A stretch of DNA of 64,000 bases from Hippopus hippopus. Its lineage: Eukaryota > Mollusca > Bivalvia > Cardiida > Cardiidae. Positions 55,436 through 64,000 of the stretch are shown piece after piece; the first letter of the stretch is position 1, and every line of letters starts with the position of its first letter. The stretch covers positions 18,229,194 through 18,293,193 of the forward strand of contig OX328102.1 in the NCBI GenBank assembly GCA_946811185.2. The letters are read 5' to 3'. Position numbers and translations under genes: made by a program. Under the pieces are notes generated by a model. The model was not told the DNA's origin. It made no database searches and saw only the letters and a list, made by a program, of their open reading frames with translations.

Positions 55436-55740
55436 CAAGAGCACCACATGAAGGTGCCACTGGTGCTTTTTCAGTAATAATTCTAGGTCCACCTAGAGCT
55501 GGTGCCAAAGCTGGGCTGCAGGTACTTTTTCAAAATGCAAAATCAAAAAAGGAGCATAACTGTCCCAAATATCTGTTGAGACTTACCTGCCCTACTGGTA
55601 TGGATTACCCTTTTGAAAGTGAACATCTAGTACAAAGTTGAAATAATATCTTCAGCAATAACAGAGATATGAGAACGAAGTAGATGTCTGTGACATGTCT
55701 ATGGCATTACCCCAATATTTTCTGATGACTAAAATTGTGC
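55436..55740 (+). mobile_element. element D copy 3, truncated
   Basis: CAAGAGCACCACATGAAGGT start; ATATCTTCAGCAATAACAGA and GGCATTACCCCAATATTTTC match copies 1 and 2. The 3' hairpin is not clear. Confidence 0.5.
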
Positions 55741-56439
55741 CTACTGACATAAAAGAGAATGCACAGACATAAAAAAGGTTCCAGTGCACCTCCTTAACTT
55801 TATTGTGGAGGGTATTTAATAACAGTAAAAATGAGCCATGTCATACATTTTTCGTCAAGTGTCCTTATTCCATGAGAGTCCTTGAACCGGTGATTTTTGT
55901 TTACATCTCGTAAAGCACATAGTTTGATGATGTCACGCAGTATTTCAGCTCATAACCCTTACCAATATTCAAACGTTTTATTGCCCTTGAATTTCAGCCA
56001 AATGCGAGACAAAAACATGTAAAAAGAATTTAATTTTCTTTGTTAAAAGAAATTGATATCATTTTCTTATACATGTACCTAAATAGCTTCCATCTCAAAA
56101 AATACCAGAACTACGACATATAGCTGTAAATACTACCTAGCTACCGGAATTAGGTCATACCATGTTTCCTCAAGAAGGCCGATGGCATGTTTTTTCTTTA
56201 TGCACATTGAACATAGAAATTAATATCCAAGTTATAATGTTTTCATGAAACTTATCAGAAATGATTTTTTATGAAGGCTAGGAGTTTTTAGTTCATATTC
56301 TTGTCTTAATTCCTAGTTAAATCCTGTTGTTTCCTTATCATCATGGAATACGGACACTCGAGGCTAATTATTATAGTATAACTTTAAAAACTGCATTGAG
56401 TATGTGTAAACTGTCTAATACAGTCAAACCCTCATCAAA
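55741..56439. other. no gene seen
   Basis: Intron sequence without recognised features. Confidence 0.5.
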
Positions 56440-56658
56440 TCTTTACCACGAAAACCAAGTTTACAACCCTAGCAGAGAACACTTTTGAAAACATTGAGGG
56501 AAAAAAAGAAAATGCTGGTGGCCAGCATTTTCTCCTTTTCCCAAAATGTTTCCTAGCCTTGTAAAGACATATACCATCATTTAAGTTGCATTTAATGTCA
56601 TTTGCAAATACTTTCAGTTTGGATCAGTCTAAAATTTTGATGTCTTGTAAAGGGTTCA
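56440..56658 (-). mobile_element. M1 element, arm B left
   Basis: Stem GGGAAAAAAAGAAAATGCTG / GTGGCCAGCATTTTCTCC. Ends GTAAAGGGTTCAA. Confidence 0.75.
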
Positions 56659-56958
56659 ACAAGCAACAAAAATAATTGAAAACAGCTTGCTTGAGGCAGA
56701 TGTTTGCTTAATACAGGTAAATTTCTTCTTTCCAACTAAAACACTGATCTCTCAAGATAGTCGGTCATTGCTCACTTTTGCTTGGTACATAATTATCAAG
56801 TGTCATTGCTAAATTTCACCTTAAGGCAAAATGTTTTCTCATGTATTCATGTTTTCAGACCTTAATTCATGTTGATCATTGCTATTTTACAAGCGTATGT
56901 TTAAAGTTACTGCTGAAAATTTGTCTGAATTGAAATTAAGCTGAAATCTAAACCATAC

Positions 56959-57024
56959 CTCATATGCAACAGGCATCACAACCTGTTGGAATGCTGCAAG
57001 GTATTCTGGGTCTCCTTTGCCTCC
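56959..57024 (-). CDS. HDAC6: HDAC6-like exon 6
   Basis: 66 bp, phase 0 at both ends, acceptor TTTTTACAG, donor GTATGG. It encodes GGKGDPEYLAAFQQVVMPVA and then YE. It matches the conserved helix (G.GDADYLAAW..LVLPIAYEF in HDAC6) before the buried strand with the third zinc ligand. Confidence 0.92.
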
Positions 57025-57039
57025 CTGTAAAAACAAAAG

Positions 57040-57235
57040 AGTCAATGCTTTCCAAAAGGACAATATTTAAGACTGGTCCATAATGAATGACAAATTTTAT
57101 GTAACTTGAAAGATACCATTTGTCTTTGAAATAATAAACAACATTGGAAGAAATTGGAGAAAATGCTGGTGACCCCAGAATGTTTCCAAAGGTTTCCATC
57201 CACAGAGTCACTAAACACTTGATTGTTTGTTAAAC
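57040..57235 (+). mobile_element. M1 element, right stem lost
   Basis: GGAGAAAATGCTGGTGACCC runs directly into AGAATGTTTCCAAAGG. It starts about 20 bp upstream of HDAC exon 6. Confidence 0.65.
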
Positions 57236-57936
57236 ATATTTTCTTCTTACATCATTATATGAGATCAGCTGCAGACAATTTTGTAGTCTTGCAAAAGACA
57301 CTTATGAAAACATTGTGGAAAAAACAGGAATTGCTCATTAAAGAACAGTATTCCTTTTGCCACATTGTTTACACATGTTTTCATTTACATGTATTAAACC
57401 TTACAATTTCTGCATAAACCACACCTCTAGAGTGGGTGACAGCAGCATAGAGGTACAACCTTTGCCTTTCACATCAAAGGTTTCAGGTTTAAACCCAAAA
57501 ATAAGCTAGATCAACCTATGGAACTACCTACATAATGGATGAGTACTAGTTAAAGGAAACAATTAAATAAAGTGATTAATATAAGCTGTAAGAACTTCTT
57601 TGCAATCCATGTGAAATAAACAGGATCAAACTAAACACCTCCCGTAATTCATTCAGGGAAAAAAAGCATTACTTTCTATTTGACTCATCAGATCTCAAGG
57701 ACACTTCTCTCTTCGAAACATAAAATGCATTTACAAAGGTACATAACCTGTCTCAATTAGACAAATACCTTATCCTTCAAGTTTCTCCTGATGAAAAATT
57801 TCTCCTTTCTCTACCCTGTCTATCTTTAATTGAAATTAATTTTCCTTACTTTAAATGGATGCATTCAAAGCTTTCTATTGCAAATTTGATTCAGCAGGCA
57901 ATAAAATAGACCTGTAGTGTAGGACTGATAACTTAC
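57236..57936. other. no gene seen; weak SINE-like box pair
   Basis: A degenerate tRNA-like box pair lies at about 57433-57495 (GACAGCAGCATAGAGGTAC, AGGTTTAAACCC). The rest is unassigned intron. Confidence 0.4.
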
Positions 57937-58063
57937 ATAGTTCCATGGTATGTTTACATTGAAGCCCTCTCCAGCCCCTCTACCAGCATATAAATGGCTT
58001 CCATCATCCGCTGATGGGAAAAATGCTCCATCATCATATCGATGTAATGAAATGTACAGAACA
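57937..58063 (-). CDS. HDAC6: HDAC6-like exon 5, [12 protein letters not shown]
   Basis: 127 bp, acceptor TTTTGCAG, donor GTAAGT. It encodes [20 protein letters not shown] and continues through [25 protein letters not shown] with GR..GEGF..N..WN is the substrate-rim strand of HDAC6 domain 2. The first base completes a Ser codon begun in exon 4. Confidence 0.93.
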
Positions 58064-58189
58064 CTGCAAAACAAAACAAAAAAAAAAATAGAAAAGGATT
58101 GTAAAATGTTCAGGTTCTATCTTTTAATGGCACTATGACTACCTTGAATACATCACAAAAGAACCCAAGGGAAGGTGACTTGGAAAAAA

Positions 58190-58398
58190 AATAAATTACC
58201 TAATGACCATAGGGAAAAAGACTTAAAAAAAATGTTGGAAAAGGAGAAAATGCTGGTAACCAGCATTTTCTCCTTTTCCCACAATGTTTTCTATCCTTTC
58301 AAAAGCACTTTCCATCACTTGAGCCAAACTTAATGTATCGCTAACACATACTTTCAATACAGAGGTGTCCAGATTTTTGTCATCTGTTTAAGAGTTCA
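58190..58398 (-). mobile_element. M1 element, arm B left
   Basis: Left tip lost, stems intact (GGAAAAGGAGAAAATGCTGG). Ends CATCTGTTTAAGAGTTCA. Confidence 0.75.
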
Positions 58399-59167
58399 TT
58401 GCAGACAGTGTAGATGAAGATGTGACCCCACAAAACATACAATCCGATCTTGGATCTTTGAATGATGTTGCTTCTTGATCTGCTATGTACTGAGGAGAGA
58501 GGTTAATTTCCAAGCTTTATATCAATAAGGACTTAGCATGAAGTCAGTGAGTCAATTGTTGAAATGATGTTAAAAAGGTCATCTAGGGAAAAAGGAGCAA
58601 AATAGTGCCATTTTACAGATGCTTTTAATCAGAATGTCACAGCATAGTAGGCAGTGTAGATCCAAGATTGGACAGAAAAATTTTGAGTCATCAGATCTTG
58701 ATCTTTAGCAAAATCTAACATAATTCAAATAATTCCAGTAATCCTTTTTAGTGGATCTGTATAGCCAATCCACTTGCTGTGGTGGAACTGGTCGGAACCA
58801 AATACATCATGCAGAATGACGCACGAGCTCACTTTCAGTGAATAGCTGGTCTGACCTGAACAAAATACTGTCATACACGCTTGTGCTCTATTCATTCTGC
58901 TTTCGATTTTAGCTAATATACCCCAACGTCACATCAGATTGAAGGATCAAATTGCTACTCCTTAATAAATGATAAAATACCAGTTACTGCCTGTGGCAGA
59001 ACAACTTTGACTTTCCTTGCCCTTGCTAACTCCCGTAACTAGTTATGTATAAATGTACATGCATTACATGCTATGGAAATTTCATTTTTCATTACACCGT
59101 ATCAAAGCTTAATACTGTTTTACAAATCCGCTTTTCAGGACTTTGAGGCTTTTAATATACAATATAC
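58399..59167. other. no gene seen; two M2 remnants
   Basis: Decayed stems at about 58402-58462 and 58650-58712. Confidence 0.45.
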
Positions 59168-59236
59168 CTTGGATCTTCATAAAAGGTATGCTGTGTGGCA
59201 TTTCCATGGTGAATATCCCAGTCCACGATCAACACC
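59168..59236 (-). CDS. HDAC6: HDAC6-like exon 4, zinc-binding DWDIHHG
   Basis: 69 bp, acceptor ATTTACAG, donor GTATAT. It encodes [20 protein letters not shown] plus DP and part of Ser. Asp and His of D-I-H are two of the three zinc ligands. The family usually reads HHGNGTQ; here Gly is replaced by Ala (HHGNATQ). Confidence 0.93.
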
Positions 59237-60035
59237 CTGTAAATATAATGTGAAAACAAAACAACAGTCATGACAAGTGTGAAACAAGCCAACACTTTCT
59301 CTGTCATTTCCACCGTTCATTTCACTCTATGAACATCTTGCATATTTTCTTTGCAATGTTAACAGGTTAGTGGCATAAGCATGTACTAAAATGATTTAAC
59401 ATAATTAAACATATTGAAAAACATAATTTTCTTACAAACTGCCACACTGAGAAATTGTCATTTTCTTATTAATTCCAGTATAGATGCACAGAGACGGCTT
59501 TCTGGAGCTTCTGGTTATGTGGTAGTACTTCATGTACATGAACTAGAAGGATCTAGGTCCCTCAATGTAGTGAGGATATTTGGTATGGACCATTATTCTT
59601 CGATTTCTTCGAATAAACCCATTTCCTTCTTTTACAGTGTTTTTTCCAGTGTAAAGAACTGATACACACAAAGCTTTGTCCAGGTTTCCTACAGTTTACC
59701 TCTACTTTGTCAGGAACACTAATGGTCTCTGAAAAATCCATGCCTAGGCTAGGATAAGAACCTTGGACCATTGAAACGATAGTTACTTGTTTTGCCAATG
59801 TACAACCACTCCACTCATAAGCAAGAGCACCTGCTATACAGTTGAGTATAAGTGTTAGTTTTTTTTTTGGTAATTTATCAAAGAAAAAAGTTTTAGGATG
59901 GTATGCATTATGAGAAAAAAAAATATTAAAACTTGTAGTGCTAGATAAATGAAATGGACATTCTCATTCACTATTTATAATGAAGATGTTGCGATTTCAA
60001 AACTGTTTTTGTCAGAATATCTGGAAAAGAAACCA
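59237..60035. other. no gene seen
   Basis: Intron between HDAC exons 3 and 4; opposed frames at 59414-59798 have no motifs. Confidence 0.5.
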
Positions 60036-60144
60036 ACAGTGTAAATCTAAGATCAGACTGCACATTCTGTGTCTGTGCAGTCTGATCTTGGTTTAAAATG
60101 TCTGCATACACAATTAAATGTGCGCTCAGCACTAAAAGGGTTGA
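60036..60144 (-). mobile_element. M2 element, partial
   Basis: GATCAGACTGCACATTCTGT and GTGCAGTCTGATCTTGG stem. Right end GCACTAAAAGGGTTGAA. It ends about 20 bp from the exon 3 donor. Confidence 0.65.
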
Positions 60145-60166
60145 ATAACTTTTAATATAAATTGAC

Positions 60167-60271
60167 CTTTTCACATTGTACTTTCGTTGAGCATATCTAG
60201 CTGCTATGGCAACAGTGTTGAAGATACAAAAGCCCATTGGTCTGTTACATTCTGCATGGTGACCAGGTGGC
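60167..60271 (-). CDS. HDAC6: HDAC6-like exon 3, RPPGHH active-site loop
   Basis: 105 bp, acceptor ATTTCAG, donor GTCAAT (weaker than usual). It encodes [20 protein letters not shown] and then [14 protein letters not shown]. The adjacent His pair is the general base/electrostatic pair of the deacetylase active site, and GFCIFN is the next conserved strand. An open frame runs on past the donor for about 50 codons, but family alignment and the next exon support splicing at 60167. Confidence 0.92.
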
Positions 60272-60685
60272 CTGAAATGATGATACAAAAACATTTTATC
60301 ATAATGAATCATAGTAAGCTATCAACTGACTGATATTTGCATTTATCTGTCATAGCTTCCAGCTGCCAATGTGGGCAACACTCGCAGCAGGGGATAGTGA
60401 AAGTCATCCTAAGCAACACCTGTGTTCTCTAATGTGCTTGGTGTAAAGCACCATCACACAGGACTTAGGTCTCAGGTCTCATCCAAAAGACTAATGGTAG
60501 TTTCAATAAACCAATTTTCTTTGACTGTGAGAATCATTCTTCAATTTGTCACTTACAAATCTTATGTCCTACCACATGTGCTACTCCAGTTGACCTTGAT
60601 GTCATCAAAGTATGTATACACAACATACAGACAGATCCTATAAAGATGCAGTTAGTTCATTGTTCATATAGATAGATTGTCAAAT
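60272..60685. other. no gene seen
   Basis: A possible repeat with AGGACTTAGGTCTCAGGTCT and CATCCAAAAGACTAATGG at about 60450-60500; not identified. Confidence 0.35.
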
Positions 60686-60720
60686 TCACCCTTTATCAAA
60701 TTTTAGATATCCTCAAATTA

Positions 60721-61137
60721 ACTAGAGCTGTCACTGAATGTGACTTAACGCTCGAAAATTGCGTCTTGCAAACCTTCAGTATATGTGCAAAGTTTCAATA
60801 CAATTGAAGGAAAACTGTAGGAGGAGTTTGCGACACAAAATTACTAGTATTTTATAGACAGATAGATGTTAAGAAAAAAAAAGTGTCAAGTTCAAGGGGA
60901 GATTATTCCTCAACCAGGAGGTGTTGACACTTGAAAATTGCGTCTTGCAAACCTTCAATATATGATCAATATATGTGCAAAGTTTCAATACAATTGAAGG
61001 AAAACTGTAGGAGGAGTTTGCGACACAAAATTACTAGTATTTTGTACACAGACGGACACACGGACGGACACATGGACGGACAGACAGGCTGATTCCAGTA
61101 TACCCCCCAAAAACATTCGTTTTGCGGGGGTATAACA
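60721..61137 (+). mobile_element. element E, short Helitron-like with two internal repeats
   Basis: Starts near CTAGAGCTGTCACTGAATGT (palindrome GTCACTGAATGTGAC). It holds two copies of a 110-bp block (AATTGCGTCTTGCAAACCTT, GTAGGAGGAGTTTGCGACAC) at about 60757 and 60936. An ACGGACGGACA-type tract and a 3' inverted repeat (TATACCCCCCAAAAAC / TTTTGCGGGGGTATAA) follow. Same layout as elements A-C. Confidence 0.65.
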
Positions 61138-61222
61138 ATGGTTATCAGCATTTTCTCCTTTTTCAACAATGTTTTCATAATCTGTTATTTCCTAATCATA
61201 ACAATGTGTGGTAAAGGGTTTA
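61138..61222 (+). mobile_element. M1 element, right half beyond element E
   Basis: GGTTATCAGCATTTTCTCCT to GTGTGGTAAAGGGTTTAA. Its left tip is at about 60686-60720 (CACCCTTTATCAAATTTTAG). Most of the left arm is missing, so E replaced part of the element. Confidence 0.65.
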
Positions 61223-61346
61223 AGTCAATGCTTTCTGCATATAAATTTTTGCATCTTATAGCTGACCATTTTCTTAAACATTGTAGCAAAATAAGATATT
61301 TCTTCTTTCAAGATAGATCAATCAGATACATGTATTAACACTTTAC

Positions 61347-61372
61347 CTGACTATGGCCACACCATTCCTAGC
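61347..61372 (-). CDS. HDAC6: HDAC6-like exon 2 (26-bp microexon)
   Basis: Very short exon, acceptor CTTTTCAG, donor GTAAAG. It encodes ARNGVAIV plus two bases of the Arg codon of RPPGHH, completed by the next exon. The reading is certain only because it joins exons 1 and 3 in phase and matches the family motif (VLNGAAVVRPPGHH in human HDAC6). Confidence 0.85.
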
Positions 61373-61762
61373 CTGAAAAGAAAAATAAAGTGGCAATGCT
61401 TAAACCAACAACAGTTTCATTTATGATTCATGACTTGATCCCCAACCTTTTTGTCTAAAAAGCAAGTTGCTTTGAAGACAATATTACACCTTTCTTCCTC
61501 CTTTCAAAAATGTGATTTTTCTGTTTTTGTTTATTCATTCTTTTTTTCAGAAATTGGAGTGATTGAGCCATTTCTCCTTTATCACTGAAAGCTTCCACAT
61601 GTGTCTAAATTAAAGCTTAATCAACAGAGATCACAAATGTATCTGTATTTTGCAGTGGTGTTTTCAAAGCAATCTACAGCAAATTTGTTTCAGAGCTTAA
61701 TGAGAAAATGACATCAAAACTTTGGTGACTGCAGTATTTGAATTAATTTCTATTCTTTGTCA

Positions 61763-61990
61763 TGAACTATTTACCAAACTAGAAAATTTCAGACTGATCC
61801 AAAGTCAAAGCATTTGCAGAATACAAATCAAATGTGGCTGAGATGATGAGATTTGTCTATGAAAGAGTAAAAACATTGTGAGAAAAGGAGAAAATGCTGG
61901 TAACCAGCATTTTCTCCTTTTCCAAGAATTTTTTCCAAAGCATGTTTCTTGAGTGTTGTTAAAACTCAGGGATATGCGGTAAGGAGTTAA
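61763..61990 (+). mobile_element. M1 element, loop inverted
   Basis: Arm A left, loop GGTAACC, ends GCGGTAAGGAGTTAA. Confidence 0.8.
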
Positions 61991-62118
61991 AGCCTCACAG
62001 AGTACGAAAACAAATGGAAAAAAGAGAAAATGCTAGCAACCATCATTATCTTTACTGCTCTTTCAAAAGCTATCTTCCTCTGGTTAATGAAAACACAGAA
62101 TTGTTTGGTATTGGGTTA
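61987..62118 (+). mobile_element. M1 element, short, sharing TTAA
   Basis: GAGAAAATGCTAGCAACCAT core and TTTGGTATTGGGTTAC end. It abuts the previous copy at its TTAA. Confidence 0.6.
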
Positions 62119-62243
62119 CATTCATTTGTACACAAAAGCTATCCAAAGAAATTCTGGCACAAATTGTACAGGATGAGCAGTTTCATGCATTTACAACAAC
62201 AATCACTCCCCGAAGATTGTCAAAATAAGTCTACATGGCTTAC

Positions 62244-62315
62244 CTCCCCTGTCAACACTTTGTCTATCACATTGAGAGTACATCCAGTTGCCATTTTTGC
62301 ACAAATGTTCGACTC
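62244..62315 (-). CDS. HDAC6: HDAC6-like exon 1 of those visible
   Basis: 72 bp, phase 0 to phase 0, acceptor TTTTTACAG and donor GTAAGCC. It encodes ESNICAKMATGCTLNVIDKV followed by LTGE. This matches the helix before the active-site loop in HDAC6 domain 2 (human form has [20 protein letters not shown]). The upstream exon should end with the YICPSTF-like strand; it was not found between 62316 and 64000. Confidence 0.85.
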
Positions 62316-62357
62316 CTGTAAAAATATATATGAACATATTTATGTCTTAACCAGTCA

Positions 62358-62470
62358 ATAAGTTTTTTAGACTAATTCCTACTGACAGCATTTGCAAATA
62401 ACAACTTAACTATGGCTCAAACGATGGGAATTTGTCTATGAAAGGGTAGCAAACAATGTTGGAAATCCTC
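62358..62470 (+). mobile_element. M1 element, left half only
   Basis: TTTTTTAGACTAATTCCTAC to AACAATGTTGGAAAT; lies just upstream of HDAC exon 1 acceptor. Confidence 0.6.
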
Positions 62471-62482
62471 GAAAGAAATTCC

Positions 62483-62707
62483 TTAACTCCTCACCAAACA
62501 AGCCCTGGTTTTAACGACCCTGGGAAAGAAGCCTTTTGAAAACATTTTTGGAAAAGGAGAAAATGCTGGTATCCAGCATTTTCTCCTTTTCCAACAATGT
62601 TTTCTACCCTGCTGGAAAAAAAATTCAATTTCTGAGTTACGTTTATTTCGTCTGCAAGTGCTTTCAATTTGGACCAGTCTAAAATTTTGTCTTTTGGTAA
62701 AGAGTTT
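62483..62707 (-). mobile_element. M1 element, arm B left
   Basis: TTAACTCCTCACCAAACAAG to TTTGGTAAAGAGTTTAG. Loop GGTATCC. Confidence 0.82.
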
Positions 62708-62868
62708 AGCTGGGAAATCCGGACCCTCTGGTTAAGCCCTGAATGCTACCGACTGAACTACTAGATTTGGCGAAAAAATATCAAAATACTGTCGAGTCAG
62801 GACCATTTGTGTCAGAACAAAATGCATAATCTTTACAGTCTGATCTTGTTTCAAACGCTCCACAAACC

Positions 62869-62975
62869 TTTAACCCTTCACAACACAATCAAATTTTAAA
62901 ACTTTCCAAACCCAAAGCATATGCAGACACCAAATTATCCTCTGCTCAAAGTGTTTTCTACCCTTCAATGATCAA
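62869..62975. mobile_element. M1 element, both outer arms, core deleted
   Basis: TTAACCCTTCACAACACAAT, CCAAAGCATATGCAGACACC and GTGTTTTCTACCCTTCAATG without any hairpin. Confidence 0.5.
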
Positions 62976-63109
62976 TTAATTCTTTTGAGCTGATTTATAG
63001 ATGTTTCAATAATAAACAAGATTGGTACCAGTAAGTTGGACTTATATAGTAAATTGACTGGGTGTTTTGCTAACAAGATACATATACCTGGCATTGATTT
63101 GTAAACTCC

Positions 63110-63330
63110 TTAACATATGAAAAGACTTTAAACTGGTCCAAATTGTAAGCATTTGCAGATGAAAAATTAAATGTTTCACAAATAATGAAATTTGTCTTTG
63201 AAAGGGTAGAAAACATTGTGGGAAAAGGAGAAAATGCTGGTTACCAGCATTTTCTCCTTTTCCCACAATGTTTTCAAAGGGCTTCTTCCTCAGGGTTTTA
63301 AAAACTCAGGATTGTGTGGTAAAGGGTTAA
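63110..63330 (+). mobile_element. M1 element, full length
   Basis: TTAA both ends, perfect stems and loop GGTTACC; among the best-preserved copies. Confidence 0.88.
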
Positions 63331-63796
63331 ACTATTTAAGAGTACGCTTTCTTTTTTTTCAAATCAATTTGCCATTGCTACAGATTTCCATGCATAATAT
63401 TTTTGTTCTGTATCTCTTCTATGCTGCATATTAAATAGTACCTGAAATTCATAAATTTTGATCGGTATATCTTAACTTTCAACCATAGTTGAGGTACTGA
63501 ATAATACCCAGTCATAGACTTCTACCTGTTGTATCTCATGTAACCATATGAAATACACAGGTCGATAACAGGCTCCCAGTGTAACCCAATCCTCAAATTT
63601 GATAAAAATGTTTTATCAAAAAAGATACAAATAATTTATATTTATTGTTAAAAACACTTTTTTTTCTTCCGGAAACAAATCAGTGGTACTTCCAAACCAG
63701 CCTTTAACCCTTATAGCACCTTTCACTTCTTACGAACAAAGTCCGTAACAAAGAAACAAATGAACAAATGCATAGCTCAAATACAAACCACATCTG
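63331..63796. other. no gene seen
   Basis: A minus-strand open stretch at about 63462-63610 was examined as a possible HDAC exon and rejected. Confidence 0.4.
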
Positions 63797-63885
63797 GTGG
63801 GATTCGAACCCATGGCGGACAAGATCTTCGTTTTCCGAGGTTTAAAAGACCAATACCATAACCACTGAGCTAAAGAGATATCTCC
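63797..63885 (-). repeat. tRNA-derived SINE, tRNA-Lys/Ser-like head
   Basis: Minus strand: TTTAGCTCAGTGGTTATGG (box A) and ATGGGTTCGAATCCCACCAG (box B with a perfect T-arm). An anticodon-like loop CTTTTAA is present, but the variable region is long and acceptor pairing is only partial. A SINE is more likely than a working tRNA. Confidence 0.6.
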
Positions 63886-64000
63886 CTAACGCAGTAGTCA
63901 GGTATTGTATTTAAATCGGGACGAAGCCATGCATGAAGGAGTGGTCTCCTGTAACACACCCCCTCTTAAAGTCGTCATTTATAGATGACTCAAAGCTTTA

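Larger units (their letters stand above)
10141..62315 (-). other. HDAC6: HDAC6-like class IIb histone deacetylase gene, partial locus
   Basis: Eleven minus-strand exons (869 bp of coding sequence) join in phase into about 290 residues of a zinc-dependent lysine deacetylase domain. In order they give [43 protein letters not shown] and LEGGYNL, followed by the VHKNYWQSL segment typical just after the HDAC6 second catalytic domain. The family removes acetyl groups from lysines, for example on tubulin and chaperones in the cytoplasm. The HRYDDG.FFP and GDPLGG forms fit HDAC6 domain 2 better than HDAC10, which has HRYEHGRFWP and a Glu gatekeeper. The start of the domain and any first catalytic domain lie beyond 64000. 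No ZnF-UBP ubiquitin-binding domain was found below 10141. Introns are 0.9-4.5 kb except one of about 34.8 kb. The assignment rests on sequence recalled from the family; no search was run. Confidence 0.85.

Noticed and set aside
55140..55508. Minus-strand frame of 122 codons
   Set aside because: Runs across the 3' hairpin of element C and its satellite; it recurs only as repeat sequence.
63462..63610. Minus-strand open stretch (EDWVTLGACYRPVYFIWLHE) with a possible GTAGAA donor
   Set aside because: It does not match the HDAC segment expected before exon 1 (YICPSTF-like), and has no clear acceptor.
63797..63885. tRNA gene
   Set aside because: Box A and box B are good, but the variable region is too long for the anticodon seen and the acceptor stem pairs only partly.

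Overview
The window is AT-rich animal nuclear DNA. It holds part of one intron-rich gene on the minus strand, buried in an unusually dense set of non-autonomous transposable elements. The phylum is inferred as a mollusc, most likely a bivalve. The grounds are the spliced class IIb histone deacetylase, the mariner and pogo-like elements, and short Helitron-like elements that carry internal tandem arrays and GACGGACGG-type tails, a style common in bivalve genomes. No rRNA gene, intact tRNA gene, CRISPR array or bacterial-style operon was seen. Nearly all long open frames are repeat sequence, not genes.

Gene: eleven exons (positions 62315 down to 10141) join in phase at GT..AG junctions. They encode about 290 residues of an HDAC6-like deacetylase domain, covering the His-His pair, the zinc-binding Asp/His/Asp set and the catalytic Tyr. 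A twelfth, very short exon ending in a stop (9825-9861) is only a candidate. The 5' end of the gene lies beyond 64000. Nine exons fall within 46165-62315; a single intron of about 34.8 kb then separates them from exons 10 and 11.

Repeats: the dominant family, called M1 here, is a MITE of about 220-290 bp. It has TTAA ends, CYCTTTACC-type terminal repeats and a near-perfect central hairpin of about 60 bp. About 55 full, partial or rearranged copies lie in the 64 kb. A second family (M2) has the same TTAA-plus-hairpin design with a different hairpin. M1 has two distinct arms: arm A (AAATTTTAGACTNGTCCAAATTG side) and arm B (AATCCCGAGTTTTAACGACCCTGAG side). M1 strand is given as + when arm A is on the left.

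Region by region: 1-2651 is a tandem-repeat element (B) with a Helitron-like element (A) inserted in its tail. 2757-3810 holds satellites, one built from half an M1 element. 6137-6404 is an M3 element. 6481-9324 is a dead mariner with a second, internally deleted mariner nested inside. 9825-11315 holds HDAC exons. 12724-14150 is a pogo/Tigger-like element. 14923-15615 is a second copy of B. 16364-16860 is a PIF/Harbinger relic. 18018-19514 is a nearly intact mariner inside a fold-back element. 21007-22286 is a second copy of A. 22471-23299 is a hAT-like fold-back inside an M1. 34081-35090 is a TIR element containing a SINE. 37430-39160 is a 30-bp minisatellite. 46165-62315 is the main exon cluster, with a 2.7-kb Helitron-like element (C) in one intron.

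The most unusual signals are the M1/M2 hairpin elements. Several copies carry the same non-consensus bases in both arms, some copies have swapped or lost arms, and one has an empty-site comparison proving a TTAA target. The second is the Helitron-like satellite elements, whose ends can be fixed exactly by nested insertion.
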